Origin: an uncultured Saprospiraceae bacterium
GTDB taxonomy: Bacteria; Bacteroidota; Bacteroidia; Chitinophagales; Saprospiraceae
DNA length: 56,778 nucleotides
Direction of reading: 5' to 3'
Assembly (NCBI GenBank): GCA_937921775.1
Contig: CAKZUK010000023.1
Coordinates: forward strand, 1 to 56,778
The translations under genes and the position numbers were made by a program. The notes beneath the pieces were generated by a model that saw nothing but the letters and a program-made list of their open reading frames with translations, made no database searches and was not told the origin of the DNA. How positions within the stretch are numbered: position 1 is the first letter of the stretch; each line of letters opens with the position of its first letter. This document shows, one piece after another, positions 18,344 to 26,924 of the stretch.

Positions 18344-19216
18344 TTATTCCTTCACAACTTTTCGAATACTGACGTTCCCAATCACATCTTTTACTTTACA
18401 AAAATAGACTCCCTGATTCAATTTAGAAATATCAATATCGCTTTGACTGGTACTATTTAAAACCAAGCGCCCAAAACCATCGTAAATCTCAAGTCGAACA
18501 AGCTCAGTATCAGATTCAAGCCTGATCGCATCATTCGCAGGATTTGGGAAAATGGTAAATTCAAAACCTTGCTCCGGCCTTTCAAATACATTCACCAACT
18601 GCTCACCACATGCACAATTCACTCTTGAATAACATTGTAAATATCCTCCTGATTCAAATAACTCAAACCGAGGAACCAAGCCAGAAGCACTTCCTATTCC
18701 TTCAATTAGTATTGGGTTGGTAATCGCTGGATCTACAAATTGCAGAAAATATCGGTTTCTCAAAACACCACAAAGCTCTACTGTATCACCTGATAGTACG
18801 ATGGCAGAAAGTGGACTCACACCATAATCCATTAATTCAATCGTATCTCCTATTTCAAAATTAAAATCATACATGATCGAAGGTTCCGTTTGACCATTTG
18901 GCAAATACAAGAGCTGCTTTTGATCGTTTTCTCGTAGGGCACCAAGATATTCATCGATCACCATGGAGTCGGTAATTTCATATTGATTAGGCGAACTGTA
19001 GTAATAAGCCATTCCTTGTTTATGTAATTTTTGCCAAGTCTGGTTATCAATAATGGTATCACCATCTACTCCAACATCAATGTACTCGTTGTAAAAGAAA
19101 TTGCTGTAGAAAAATTCAGACCATACACTTGACTCTAAATCAAAGGAGACATAAGGAACTTGTGCTTTAGTTTGAAAGGTAAAAAGGAGCGCGAGAAAAA
19201 GAAATTTTGTTTTCAT
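18344..19216 (-). CDS. Exported protein with T9SS type A sorting domain
   Basis: About 290 residues. The open frame begins at 19243, but the ATG at 19214-19216 starts a classic signal peptide (MKTKFLFLALLFTFQTKAQ) and is preferred. The middle (about 30-200) contains repeated short motifs such as DGDTIIDNQTWQKLHKQG and YDFNFEIGDTI, a pattern seen in many Bacteroidota secreted proteins of unknown function. The C-terminus has FPNPANDAIRL to SIRKVVKE, a type A T9SS sorting domain. The function is unknown. Confidence 0.8.
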   Translation of the reverse strand: MKTKFLFLALLFTFQTKAQVPYVSFDLESSVWSEFFYSNFFYNEYIDVGVDGDTIIDNQTWQKLHKQGMAYYYSSPNQYEITDSMVIDEYLGALRENDQKQLLYLPNGQTEPSIMYDFNFEIGDTIELMDYGVSPLSAIVLSGDTVELCGVLRNRYFLQFVDPAITNPILIEGIGSASGLVPRFELFESGGYLQCYSRVNCACGEQLVNVFERPEQGFEFTIFPNPANDAIRLESDTELVRLEIYDGFGRLVLNSTSQSDIDISKLNQGVYFCKVKDVIGNVSIRKVVKE

Positions 19217-19263
19217 GGTCGCAAAATTGATTGATTTAATCAAAGAAGTCTTTCAAAGAAAAC

Positions 19264-19297
19264 AAAAAAATCCCGATCAGCAAAGCCAATCGGGATT
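19264..19297 (-). terminator. topA: Intrinsic terminator of topA
   Basis: A perfect 9-bp stem (arms 19269-19277 and 19289-19297, AATCCCGAT/ATCGGGATT) has an 11-base loop. It is followed on the minus strand by a U7 tract (plus-strand A 19264-19270). It lies 19 bases after the topA stop. Confidence 0.8.
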
Positions 19298-19315
19298 CTT
19301 GTATTAGAGTTTATT

Positions 19316-21946
19316 TTATTCTTTTGTCTTAGCAGTAGCCGTTTTCTTAGTCGCTGCCTTCTTTTTAGCTGCAGGTTTCTTTTTAGCCGCAGGCTTCTTT
19401 TTCTTAGCTGGCGCTTTCTTTTTCTTCTTAGCGAATGCACCCGGAATTTCTCCCTCTATCAATGCCTTCACTTCTTCCAAAGTCATCTCCTTAGCTTCCT
19501 CCGGTGTAAGACGCACATCGTTTCGCTTAGGAATTTTTACACTCTTCTTCTGGAAGCGAATGAAAGGTCCCCATCGACCATTCTCAATAGCGATCTTTTC
19601 GTCATCCCATTTTTGAATAAATCGATTCGCTTCTTTTACAATCTTAGCTTCGATTAATTCATATTGTTCTTCAACCGTTATGAGTTCTGGATCGTAACGA
19701 CGTGGGATATTGACAAACATACCATCATACTTTAGGAATGGCCCAAAACGACCTTTACCTTTAGTATAAGGGATGCCTTTATAAGTTCCGATTGGTTCGT
19801 CTGCTTTTTGCTTTTCAGCAATGAGTTCCAATGCCCTTTCAAGTGTAACGCCCATTGGCTCCTCCCCTTTCGGTAAGGAAATGAATGCTTCACCGTGTTT
19901 GATATATGGACCGAATCGACCAATCGCAACAGATACTTCTTTTTCTTGGTGTTCACCTAACAACTTAGGTAATTCAAATAACTTCAAGGCAGCTTCCATT
20001 TCAATGGTCTCCATAGATTGGCCTGGACGAAGGTTCGCGTAACGCGGCTTCTCATCTTCCGCCAATTCATCGGGTGCACCAATCTGTACCGCAGGAATTC
20101 CAAATCGAGTCATACGAACCAATAGCGTTCGTCCAGACTCAGGATCTTTCCCGAGGATACGCTCACCGTTAGCACGTTCTGCCTCTTCAAGTGTACGCTC
20201 CACTGTTTCGTGGAATGGATTGTAAAATTTAGCCAACATGTCTGTCCACTCTTGACTACCAGAAGCGATTTCATCAAAACGCTTTTCGATATCGGCGGTA
20301 AAACTATAGTTCATTACATCTTCAAAATGTTGCGTCAAAAAGTCTGAGACCAACATTCCTAAATCGGAAGCGACCAAACGATTACTAAAAGCACCAGTCA
20401 TTTCCTGATCCATTTTAGAAACTACCTGATCTTCTTTTAATGTAATCACTTTATATTTTCGTTCAACCCCATCTCGTGTTTCCTTCACTACATACCCTCT
20501 GTTGGCTTCCATGATTTTAGAAATCGTTGGAGCATAAGTAGAAGGGCGACCGATTCCAAGTTCTTCCATTTTCTTCACCAAACCTGCTTCTGTATATCTA
20601 GATGGAGGGCGCGTGAAACGCTCCACTGCAGTCATTTGATTAAGGTCAAGTATCTGCTCTTTTGAAAGTGGTGGAAGGATCTTTTTAGTATCCTCATCTT
20701 CCTCTTCCATATCATCTTTTGCCGCAAGGTATACTTTTAAGAAACCATCAAATTTAAGGACTTCGCCTTCTGCTTTGAAAACGGCATCAGCTTGAGTTGA
20801 TGCACCAATTTTAACGATGGTCTTTTCTAGTATAGCTTCTGACATTTGAGAAGCGATAGTACGCTTCCAAATCAATTCGTACAAGCGTTGCTGATCACGA
20901 TCAGCAGTTACCACTTGCTTGTCTATATAAGAAGGTCGGATAGCCTCGTGAGCTTCCTGTGCATTTTGATTTTTACCTTTATATCTACGTGTATTTAAAT
21001 ATTCTTTTCCGTAGTTCTTTTCAATTTCTGCAGCGATAGTAGTCAGTGCCGTTTCACTAAGATTCACAGAATCGGTACGCATATAGGTAATGAAACCTTG
21101 TTCGTACAATCGCTGTGCATTCATCATGGTACGCTTTACAGCAAAACCCAGTTTTCTACTGGCCTCTTGTTGCAGCGTTGATGTGGTAAAAGGAGCAGTA
21201 GGTTTACGCTTCAGTGGCTTCACCTCAATATTGTTAATCTTATAGGTAGCACCTACACAATTATTAAGAAATGACTCTGCATCAGCTCCCTTGTCAAAGC
21301 GAGTAGCCATTTCAGCTTTAAGCTCTACTTTTCTGCCCTTATCGTTCATTACATCAAAAACAGCACTTACTTTAAAGAAAGGGGCGGTTTCGAATTTTTG
21401 AATATCTCTTTCTTTGTCTACAATCAGCTTAACAGCTACAGATTGTACACGACCAGCTGATAACTTCCCTTTTACTTTTCGCCAAAGGATACCAGATAGT
21501 TCGAAACCAACCAAACGGTCCAATATTCGGCGAGCTTGCTGAGCATTCACTAAATTGATGTCGACGGTACGAGGTTCTGTAATTGCCTTTTGAATAGCTG
21601 GCTTGGTAATTTCGCGGAAGACAATACGCTTGGTGGTAGTTGGATCTAGGTCGAGAACTTCGCAAAGGTGCCATGAGATAGCTTCTCCTTCGCGATCTTC
21701 ATCCGTTGCGAGCCAGACTTCATCTACCTTCTTTGCAATTGCCTGAAGGTCTTTAACTACTTTTTCTTTATCGGGAGAAACAATGTAGTTGGGTTTGAAT
21801 TTATCATCTACATCAACTCCTTTGTTCCCTTTCTCCAAATCGCGGACATGGCCGAAGCTGGACTTTACAGTAAAATCCTTACCGAGAATCTTCTCGATAG
21901 TTTTTGCCTTTGCCGGTGACTCAACGATTAGTAAATTCTTTGCCAT
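19316..21946 (-). CDS. topA: DNA topoisomerase I with Lys/Ala-rich tail
   Basis: 876 residues, a type IA topoisomerase that relaxes negative supercoils. The N-terminal TOPRIM has LLIVESPAKAKTIEKIL and ATDEDREGEAISWHL. The catalytic Tyr lies in GFITYMRTDSVNLS. The C-terminal part has repeated basic modules (GRFGPYIKHGEAFISLPKG, GRFGPFLKYDGMFVNIP, GRWGPFIRF) rather than Cys4 zinc fingers, as expected in Bacteroidota. The last 40 residues are nearly only Lys, Ala, Pro and Thr (KKKKPAAKKKPAAKKK), a histone H1-like DNA-binding tail. A terminator follows directly. Confidence 0.97.
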   Translation of the reverse strand: MAKNLLIVESPAKAKTIEKILGKDFTVKSSFGHVRDLEKGNKGVDVDDKFKPNYIVSPDKEKVVKDLQAIAKKVDEVWLATDEDREGEAISWHLCEVLDLDPTTTKRIVFREITKPAIQKAITEPRTVDINLVNAQQARRILDRLVGFELSGILWRKVKGKLSAGRVQSVAVKLIVDKERDIQKFETAPFFKVSAVFDVMNDKGRKVELKAEMATRFDKGADAESFLNNCVGATYKINNIEVKPLKRKPTAPFTTSTLQQEASRKLGFAVKRTMMNAQRLYEQGFITYMRTDSVNLSETALTTIAAEIEKNYGKEYLNTRRYKGKNQNAQEAHEAIRPSYIDKQVVTADRDQQRLYELIWKRTIASQMSEAILEKTIVKIGASTQADAVFKAEGEVLKFDGFLKVYLAAKDDMEEEDEDTKKILPPLSKEQILDLNQMTAVERFTRPPSRYTEAGLVKKMEELGIGRPSTYAPTISKIMEANRGYVVKETRDGVERKYKVITLKEDQVVSKMDQEMTGAFSNRLVASDLGMLVSDFLTQHFEDVMNYSFTADIEKRFDEIASGSQEWTDMLAKFYNPFHETVERTLEEAERANGERILGKDPESGRTLLVRMTRFGIPAVQIGAPDELAEDEKPRYANLRPGQSMETIEMEAALKLFELPKLLGEHQEKEVSVAIGRFGPYIKHGEAFISLPKGEEPMGVTLERALELIAEKQKADEPIGTYKGIPYTKGKGRFGPFLKYDGMFVNIPRRYDPELITVEEQYELIEAKIVKEANRFIQKWDDEKIAIENGRWGPFIRFQKKSVKIPKRNDVRLTPEEAKEMTLEEVKALIEGEIPGAFAKKKKKAPAKKKKPAAKKKPAAKKKAATKKTATAKTKE

Positions 21947-22529
21947 ATATAATTAAGTATTACACAAAAAACCATTTAGGCATTTTATACTCATCTGTTT
22001 GATCTAATCTGCTCTTCCTTTTGTCATTAGGACTAAATCAAACAAATGCAAATGCCTAAGTTAACTTTTTGTTGTTGCTAGGTATCTAAAAATTTTAAGT
22101 TCGTATTGAACGAAATAAGAATGCTTTCACAAGCTTGTGGTACTCCAAAACAACAAAAGATGTTCCATCTATGGAAAGCAAACGAAGTGCAAAAGTAGGA
22201 ATTTTAGAGAATGAAAAAAACATTTCTCTAAATATTACTGAATCCCTACTTAAATAATAGTGAAGCACAAAAGTAACGAAAAGTTATTTTAAATAGTATA
22301 AATATTTGTTGTATGACTAATAAACAACATACCAGAAGATAAAAAAAACGGTGTTTTCTTTGAAGAATATTTAACCGATTGAAGTGTTGAATTAGATCAG
22401 AAATGAGGACTTAAAGGTTTGAAGCAGTTAAGGTTAGCAGTATTGAAGGGCGTGCATTACAGGAAACTCGCTATTGTGTTTACATCTAAGAAAGCGCTTC
22501 AATTTTTATCTCCTTCACTCCTTATATCC
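21947..22529. other. Intergenic region of 583 bases upstream of topA
   Basis: No convincing gene. Two TACTTTTG boxes on the minus strand (22190-22197 and 22268-22275) match TAnnTTTG and could start a long topA leader, but neither has a TTG at the right distance. A 71-codon plus-strand frame here has no protein-like features. Confidence 0.45.
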
Positions 22530-23102
22530 TTAGTCCTGCCGCTTACGCTTACCTTCATCAGTAACCGTACGACCTTTTCCTGCTTTTTCTTTTTCTTTTT
22601 CTTTGTAAAAAGCTACTTGTCCTTTTACGTCTAAGTCCTTGCCATTCAAATGACGATGAAAAGAAATGACTACAAAGTGCGCTAAATGTTCAGGGTAAGT
22701 GATCCCTGTTGATCGAAGATTATGTGACAAACGAGATCCTTGCCTAAAATACCAAGATTCTACAATCCACATAATAAAGCGAATCTTCTTCCCTGCACGC
22801 TCTTCTGGTAATAGTTTAAAGTCAGCGACTACTTTAGTGCCCATCAATCGCTTGAGCTGTACAAAACTGTCAAATAGATCTTTAGGAATATAATTTCCGT
22901 CAATCCTTGATTTAAGCACATTTATCTCGTATTGCTTGTCATAAGCGATCTCATCCTTAGATTTGGCTCGCTTTACTGTGGTTGTTGCGCTAGTATCCTT
23001 CTTTGCTGACTTAGCAGAGTTATTAGGTATGGTTTGCCCAAATGATGGACTTATCAGAAGAAAAGAAAATATGATTAAACAAAATTTTATAGTCACTGTC
23101 AT
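22530..23102 (-). CDS. Small exported basic protein, possibly DUF6794-like
   Basis: 190 residues with a signal peptide (IIFSFLLISPSFGQ). After a low-complexity linker (residues 24-55, Ser/Thr/Lys-rich) comes a compact domain with YFRQGSRLSHNLRSTGI, then YPEHLAHFVVISFHRHLNGK. This GSRLS...GI..P..........HR.LN pattern recalls a small Bacteroidota domain I know as DUF6794, though I cannot confirm the number. The C-terminus is highly charged (Lys/Glu runs), perhaps partly disordered. The function is unknown. Confidence 0.72.
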   Translation of the reverse strand: MTVTIKFCLIIFSFLLISPSFGQTIPNNSAKSAKKDTSATTTVKRAKSKDEIAYDKQYEINVLKSRIDGNYIPKDLFDSFVQLKRLMGTKVVADFKLLPEERAGKKIRFIMWIVESWYFRQGSRLSHNLRSTGITYPEHLAHFVVISFHRHLNGKDLDVKGQVAFYKEKEKEKAGKGRTVTDEGKRKRQD

Positions 23103-23282
23103 TTATTATAGTGTTAGGATCAATCTAGTTATTAAGATGTGATTTGTTGAAGTTGTTTAACAAATCTCTAAAAGTCAATCTTATAATGAGTTTTTCTAAG
23201 AACGACACATCAAGTACTCCTTATTGCATGACTATGCTCAAATAAGGTTCCAATATAAAAGGATTAACAAAACTTTAGGAGG

Positions 23283-23374
23283 AAAGGTGGGAAGTTCGAA
23301 GTGGGAGCTTGGAAGATTCGCACTTATGCGAAGCTCCACGGTCAACTGTGTTTCCAGCCTCCAAGCTCCCATTT
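23283..23374 (+). repeat. Intergenic hairpin element, family 2
   Basis: A perfect 12-bp inverted repeat (TGGGAGCTTGGA at 23302-23313, TCCAAGCTCCCA at 23360-23371) encloses a core with CGCACTTATGCGAAGCTCC. It lies just after the S8 protease gene. There is no U tract, so a simple terminator is unlikely. Confidence 0.6.
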
Positions 23375-23380
23375 TCAATT

Positions 23381-26300
23381 TTATCTATTCACCACCACCT
23401 TAAATGGTGTCTTCACTCCTTCTGCTTCAAATACAATATAATACAAGCCTGAAGGGAATTCACTCATATCCAATGTTATTTGTTCTTGATAATACTTATC
23501 CGTTGGCATAACTCTTAGCAGCTGTCCAAACACATCGTAGACCTCAATTCCAAGATCATAAGTCTTATTCAAATTAAAGGCGACTTGTAAAGCTCCCGAA
23601 GTTGGATTTGGATATAAAAGAACTTGTCCAGTTAAATTGCCAGGCCCTAAAATATTCACAATCTGCTTGTCTGTCACAACAATCGTTTCAACATTTGAAT
23701 CAGAACATCCTTCAGAACCAAGGACTGTAAGCGTTACAATATAAACTCCAGCTTCCGTGTAAATGTGGTTTGGGTTTTGATCATTACTAGTTGACCCATC
23801 TCCAAAATTCCAATACCATGAAAGCGCATCAACTGAGTTATCAGTGAATGCAATTTCTCCACCATCTTCCAAATCTATTAAGGTTTCAGAAGGAGAAAAC
23901 ATCGCTTCTGGAGCTTGGTCAACTTCTACTACACTTGCCACCACGGGGATACGTTCACAAGCGGCATATTTCTGAATTTCCCAATCATAAAATCCATAAT
24001 AAATATCCATTGGAGAAGCAGAACCAACAGAAGTATAGATACTACCTACTCCGGACAGATCATAAGGGTAGGATACATCTGTACTATGTGGCAATTCCTG
24101 TCCAGCACTAAGGCCAAAACGAAGATTGTTTTCAGCAGGAACTTCCATTTCTAAAATTACCCGCTGTTCTCCAACATCAGTTACATCAATAAATTTGTCT
24201 ATTGACCAAGTACCCGCAGCATCTGATAAAGAAAAGATTCTTGGCCCAGCAGTTTCTGAATAAACTTTTATAGATTTTAAGAAAAAAGGTTCTGTAGTAT
24301 TAAAAACAAGGCGACCAGCATTCCCTCCTCCTATCTCCGTTTGATCTAAGTCAAAGGTCTCTTTAGCCCCAAACTCGGAAGCTCTAACCTCAGCATAATA
24401 AGTCTGTTCAAAACTCAAGGCTGGTGTTAAAAAATAATTTCCGTCTTCTAGCTTAAGACCACCAGTCTCTGTATTAAACCAAGAGATAGATCCTGAACCA
24501 TCAAAGTCACAATATAATAATGTCCGTCCAAACTCACAGGTCTCTACCGAGTCTATTCCTTGAATGGAAACGCTGTAAGGATCTAACAAGGCTCGTTGGA
24601 AAAAAGCTTTTCCAACATTATTCAATGGCTTCTCATCTGCAAGTCCATTTGGGTTTACCAAAGTAATGACCATCTCATAATCTCCGTCACCTAAGCTTGG
24701 ACCAGCTACGATTACATCTTCTCTTTCGCGAGTAGTTAAACTACCATTCCAATTCGTTACAAATGAAACTATTTCAACATTGTTTTCCAAAATAGACGTA
24801 TGAATCTCCAAAGTAGTCAGCGTATCTGTACCTGCGTTTTCGATGGTGATTTTATTATTAAATAATTCAGCACAGTGTACCGGTTTGTTTGTGATGTGAA
24901 CTAATAATGCATCGTTAGCTACATGTGGTGAGACTGCTGTCAAACCCTGATCGATCAAATAATTATATGCTTCCAATACGTCTATCAATCCCATTCCATA
25001 ATCATTATCTTCCCCCACATCTCCAAGATCCATACAGGTATGATAAATGGCACGCAAGGCATCTTTTCCTGTAATCTCCGGAAATGCTTCACGCAACAAA
25101 AGTACCGCACCAGCTACGTGAGGTGCTGCCATCGAAGTTCCACTTTTACTTCCATACAATCCATCCAATTCGCAAGATCTAACATTATTCCCTGGTGCAG
25201 CAACCTCTGGCTTAATTTCCAATGAACCAGCAGGTGCAGGACATAAGGATGGACCGCGACTAGAGAATCCAGTGATTGGATAAGCCGCACTATTCCCATT
25301 AAGTGCAGCTACACAAAAAATATTGAAGGTATCTGTATTTATGTTTTTTGGAGGTGTAATTGTAGATACATCTGATCCTTCGTTTCCAGCAGAAAATATA
25401 TTGGCAATACCTGCTGCTTCCAAAGCAGATACTACATCAACATAAACCGATGTACATTGCTGCTGACCTGACATATTGCCTTGAGTATCTCGCCAAGAAT
25501 TATTGATTACATCTGGCATATCGTCAACTGTGTTTACATCACCATCAGGATTCAAGGCCCATTGAAAAGCTGCAATATTATCAATTGTTCCGATACCATC
25601 ACAAAGGATTTTGGTCCCAATCCATAAAGCACCGAAAGCTACACCAATTGTATCATTTGTATTTCGATCCAAACCCAGTACCGTTCCTAGGGTATGATTA
25701 CCATGATCACCACATTGGGAAGGAAAAGTATCACTTTGTATAACCTGCCCGCTTAGACTAAAGTTAACCCAAGTTTCATTATTGGGTTGGTAATAACCAG
25801 CGTACTTATAAGCGATAGCAGGATGAAATTGATCAATTCCTGTATCTGCACCAAAAGCAATACCGCCATAACCCGTGTACCCCATTTGCCAAAGTGCTGG
25901 TGCATTGATTGCGGCCAATCCACTTTCTATTCCATTAGGAGATGGTGGTAAATCACAACTTACTTCTTCATATTCCTCTATAGCATTTGCTACATTCATA
26001 TCCATCCAATAGATATCATTTCGTTGACTTATTTCCGCAATTGCCGCTCCATTTGCCTGGAAAAAGATAACATTGTTTACCCAAAAAGGGACAATAGAAT
26101 TAGGATCAAGTCCATCAATTTGTCTCAAATCTTCAATAAAATCTGGCTGAGTTGCTTCTGCTTTAGCCTGTAAAGTGGTGATCAATTCTGATCCCCGTTG
26201 CTGAAGGTTTACCCTTCTCGCATCAAAACTATCCTCCAATGCATCTACATCAACATGGTCAGATAAAAGCACATAAACTAAATGCTGTTCATTAGCTTCG

Positions 26301-26407
26301 TTATCAACAAGCTGTTGCAAACGAAGAGATAGAACACCTTCATTATAAGATTGAGCGAATAAGCTCGAGCAAAAAAAGCAAAAAATAAGTGATGTAAGTA
26401 TTTTCAT
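23381..26407 (-). CDS. S8 family serine protease (subtilisin-like) with PKD and T9SS sorting domains
   Basis: 1008 residues. A signal peptide (ILTSLIFCFFCSSLFAQS) is followed by an inhibitor-I9-like propeptide (about 30-140). The S8 domain has Asp in FGADTGIDQFHP, His in CGDHGNHTLGTVLG and Ser in GTSMAAPHVAGAVLLL, so the triad is complete. Beta-rich accessory domains follow. A PKD domain (VDALSWYWNFGDGSTSNDQN) sits near residues 835-915. The end is a type A T9SS sorting domain (YPNPTSGALQ to FKVVVNR). A secreted or surface protease for protein degradation is expected. Confidence 0.92.
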   Translation of the reverse strand: MKILTSLIFCFFCSSLFAQSYNEGVLSLRLQQLVDNEANEQHLVYVLLSDHVDVDALEDSFDARRVNLQQRGSELITTLQAKAEATQPDFIEDLRQIDGLDPNSIVPFWVNNVIFFQANGAAIAEISQRNDIYWMDMNVANAIEEYEEVSCDLPPSPNGIESGLAAINAPALWQMGYTGYGGIAFGADTGIDQFHPAIAYKYAGYYQPNNETWVNFSLSGQVIQSDTFPSQCGDHGNHTLGTVLGLDRNTNDTIGVAFGALWIGTKILCDGIGTIDNIAAFQWALNPDGDVNTVDDMPDVINNSWRDTQGNMSGQQQCTSVYVDVVSALEAAGIANIFSAGNEGSDVSTITPPKNINTDTFNIFCVAALNGNSAAYPITGFSSRGPSLCPAPAGSLEIKPEVAAPGNNVRSCELDGLYGSKSGTSMAAPHVAGAVLLLREAFPEITGKDALRAIYHTCMDLGDVGEDNDYGMGLIDVLEAYNYLIDQGLTAVSPHVANDALLVHITNKPVHCAELFNNKITIENAGTDTLTTLEIHTSILENNVEIVSFVTNWNGSLTTREREDVIVAGPSLGDGDYEMVITLVNPNGLADEKPLNNVGKAFFQRALLDPYSVSIQGIDSVETCEFGRTLLYCDFDGSGSISWFNTETGGLKLEDGNYFLTPALSFEQTYYAEVRASEFGAKETFDLDQTEIGGGNAGRLVFNTTEPFFLKSIKVYSETAGPRIFSLSDAAGTWSIDKFIDVTDVGEQRVILEMEVPAENNLRFGLSAGQELPHSTDVSYPYDLSGVGSIYTSVGSASPMDIYYGFYDWEIQKYAACERIPVVASVVEVDQAPEAMFSPSETLIDLEDGGEIAFTDNSVDALSWYWNFGDGSTSNDQNPNHIYTEAGVYIVTLTVLGSEGCSDSNVETIVVTDKQIVNILGPGNLTGQVLLYPNPTSGALQVAFNLNKTYDLGIEVYDVFGQLLRVMPTDKYYQEQITLDMSEFPSGLYYIVFEAEGVKTPFKVVVNR

Positions 26408-26427
26408 GTTGAGTATTGGATAATGAG

Positions 26428-26510
26428 CTTGGAGCTGGGTAACTGGAGGTGGGAAGTTTCCATCTCACGCGGAGTTCCGCGCTCGTGTGATCTTCCTTCC
26501 TCCAGTGGTC
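26428..26510 (+). repeat. Intergenic hairpin element, family 2
   Basis: Arms ACTGGAGG (26442-26449) and CCTCCAGT (26499-26506) enclose a core with CACGCGGAGTTCCGCGCTCG, itself able to form a small GCGGA/TCCGC hairpin. It sits upstream of the S8 protease. Confidence 0.55.
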
Positions 26511-26571
26511 CAAATCCAACCAGTGTGTCTAGCACACCATATATTAATTCAAAAATAGTTTCGTCAAACAA

Positions 26572-26602
26572 CTGGCAATTCATCCAAAGATAGCTAAATT
26601 TG
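26572..26602 (+). promoter_or_regulatory. Candidate promoter for the small membrane protein / fusion enzyme genes
   Basis: A perfect TAAATTTG box (26595-26602) lies 20 bases after CTG (26572-26574), one base off the TTG of the Bacteroidota consensus. Its last three bases are the TTG that opens the following small ORF, so that TTG is probably not a start codon. Confidence 0.5.
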
Positions 26603-26911
26603 AGTATTAGTTTAATTTCAATATGCTTAGTGTTTAGAATACGACCTATAGAAATATTTTTAATTCAATGTGCGATTTACTTAGGGCTTTGGTTCTATGA
26701 TGAATACACGGGCTTGCTATGCAGTGTCATCTTCGCAGGTATCTTTCTAGCTATTCTTATTATTTCAGTTATTGTAGAAAAAATTGAACCCTCAAAAGTC
26801 CCTAAATCTTATTTTTATGCAATGTTTGTTTCTGTCTTAGCACCAATCTTAGTCTCCATTTTTTACATGGCTATCATGGGAGGAGATGTAATGCAAATTT
26901 TTGAATTCTAA
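26600..26911 (+). CDS. Small membrane protein, start uncertain
   Basis: Up to 103 residues with three predicted membrane segments (about 18-33, 38-59 and 71-95; for example LLCSVIFAGIFLAILIISVI). It has no ATG at the 5' end: the first possible start is TTG at 26600, inside a promoter box, and the next is GTG at 26630, giving 93 residues. The stop is 13 bases before the ATG of the large fusion enzyme, so they are likely co-transcribed. I recognise no family. It could also be part of a leader, but the hydrophobic pattern favours a real protein. Confidence 0.5.
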   Translation: MSISLISICLVFRIRPIEIFLIQCAIYLGLWFYDEYTGLLCSVIFAGIFLAILIISVIVEKIEPSKVPKSYFYAMFVSVLAPILVSIFYMAIMGGDVMQIFEF

Positions 26912-26924
26912 TATCAGATAATCA

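Noticed and set aside
22419..22634. A 71-codon plus-strand frame upstream of topA
   Set aside because: It overlaps the antisense end of the small exported protein and ends in a run of Phe from a repetitive Lys/Glu region read backward.
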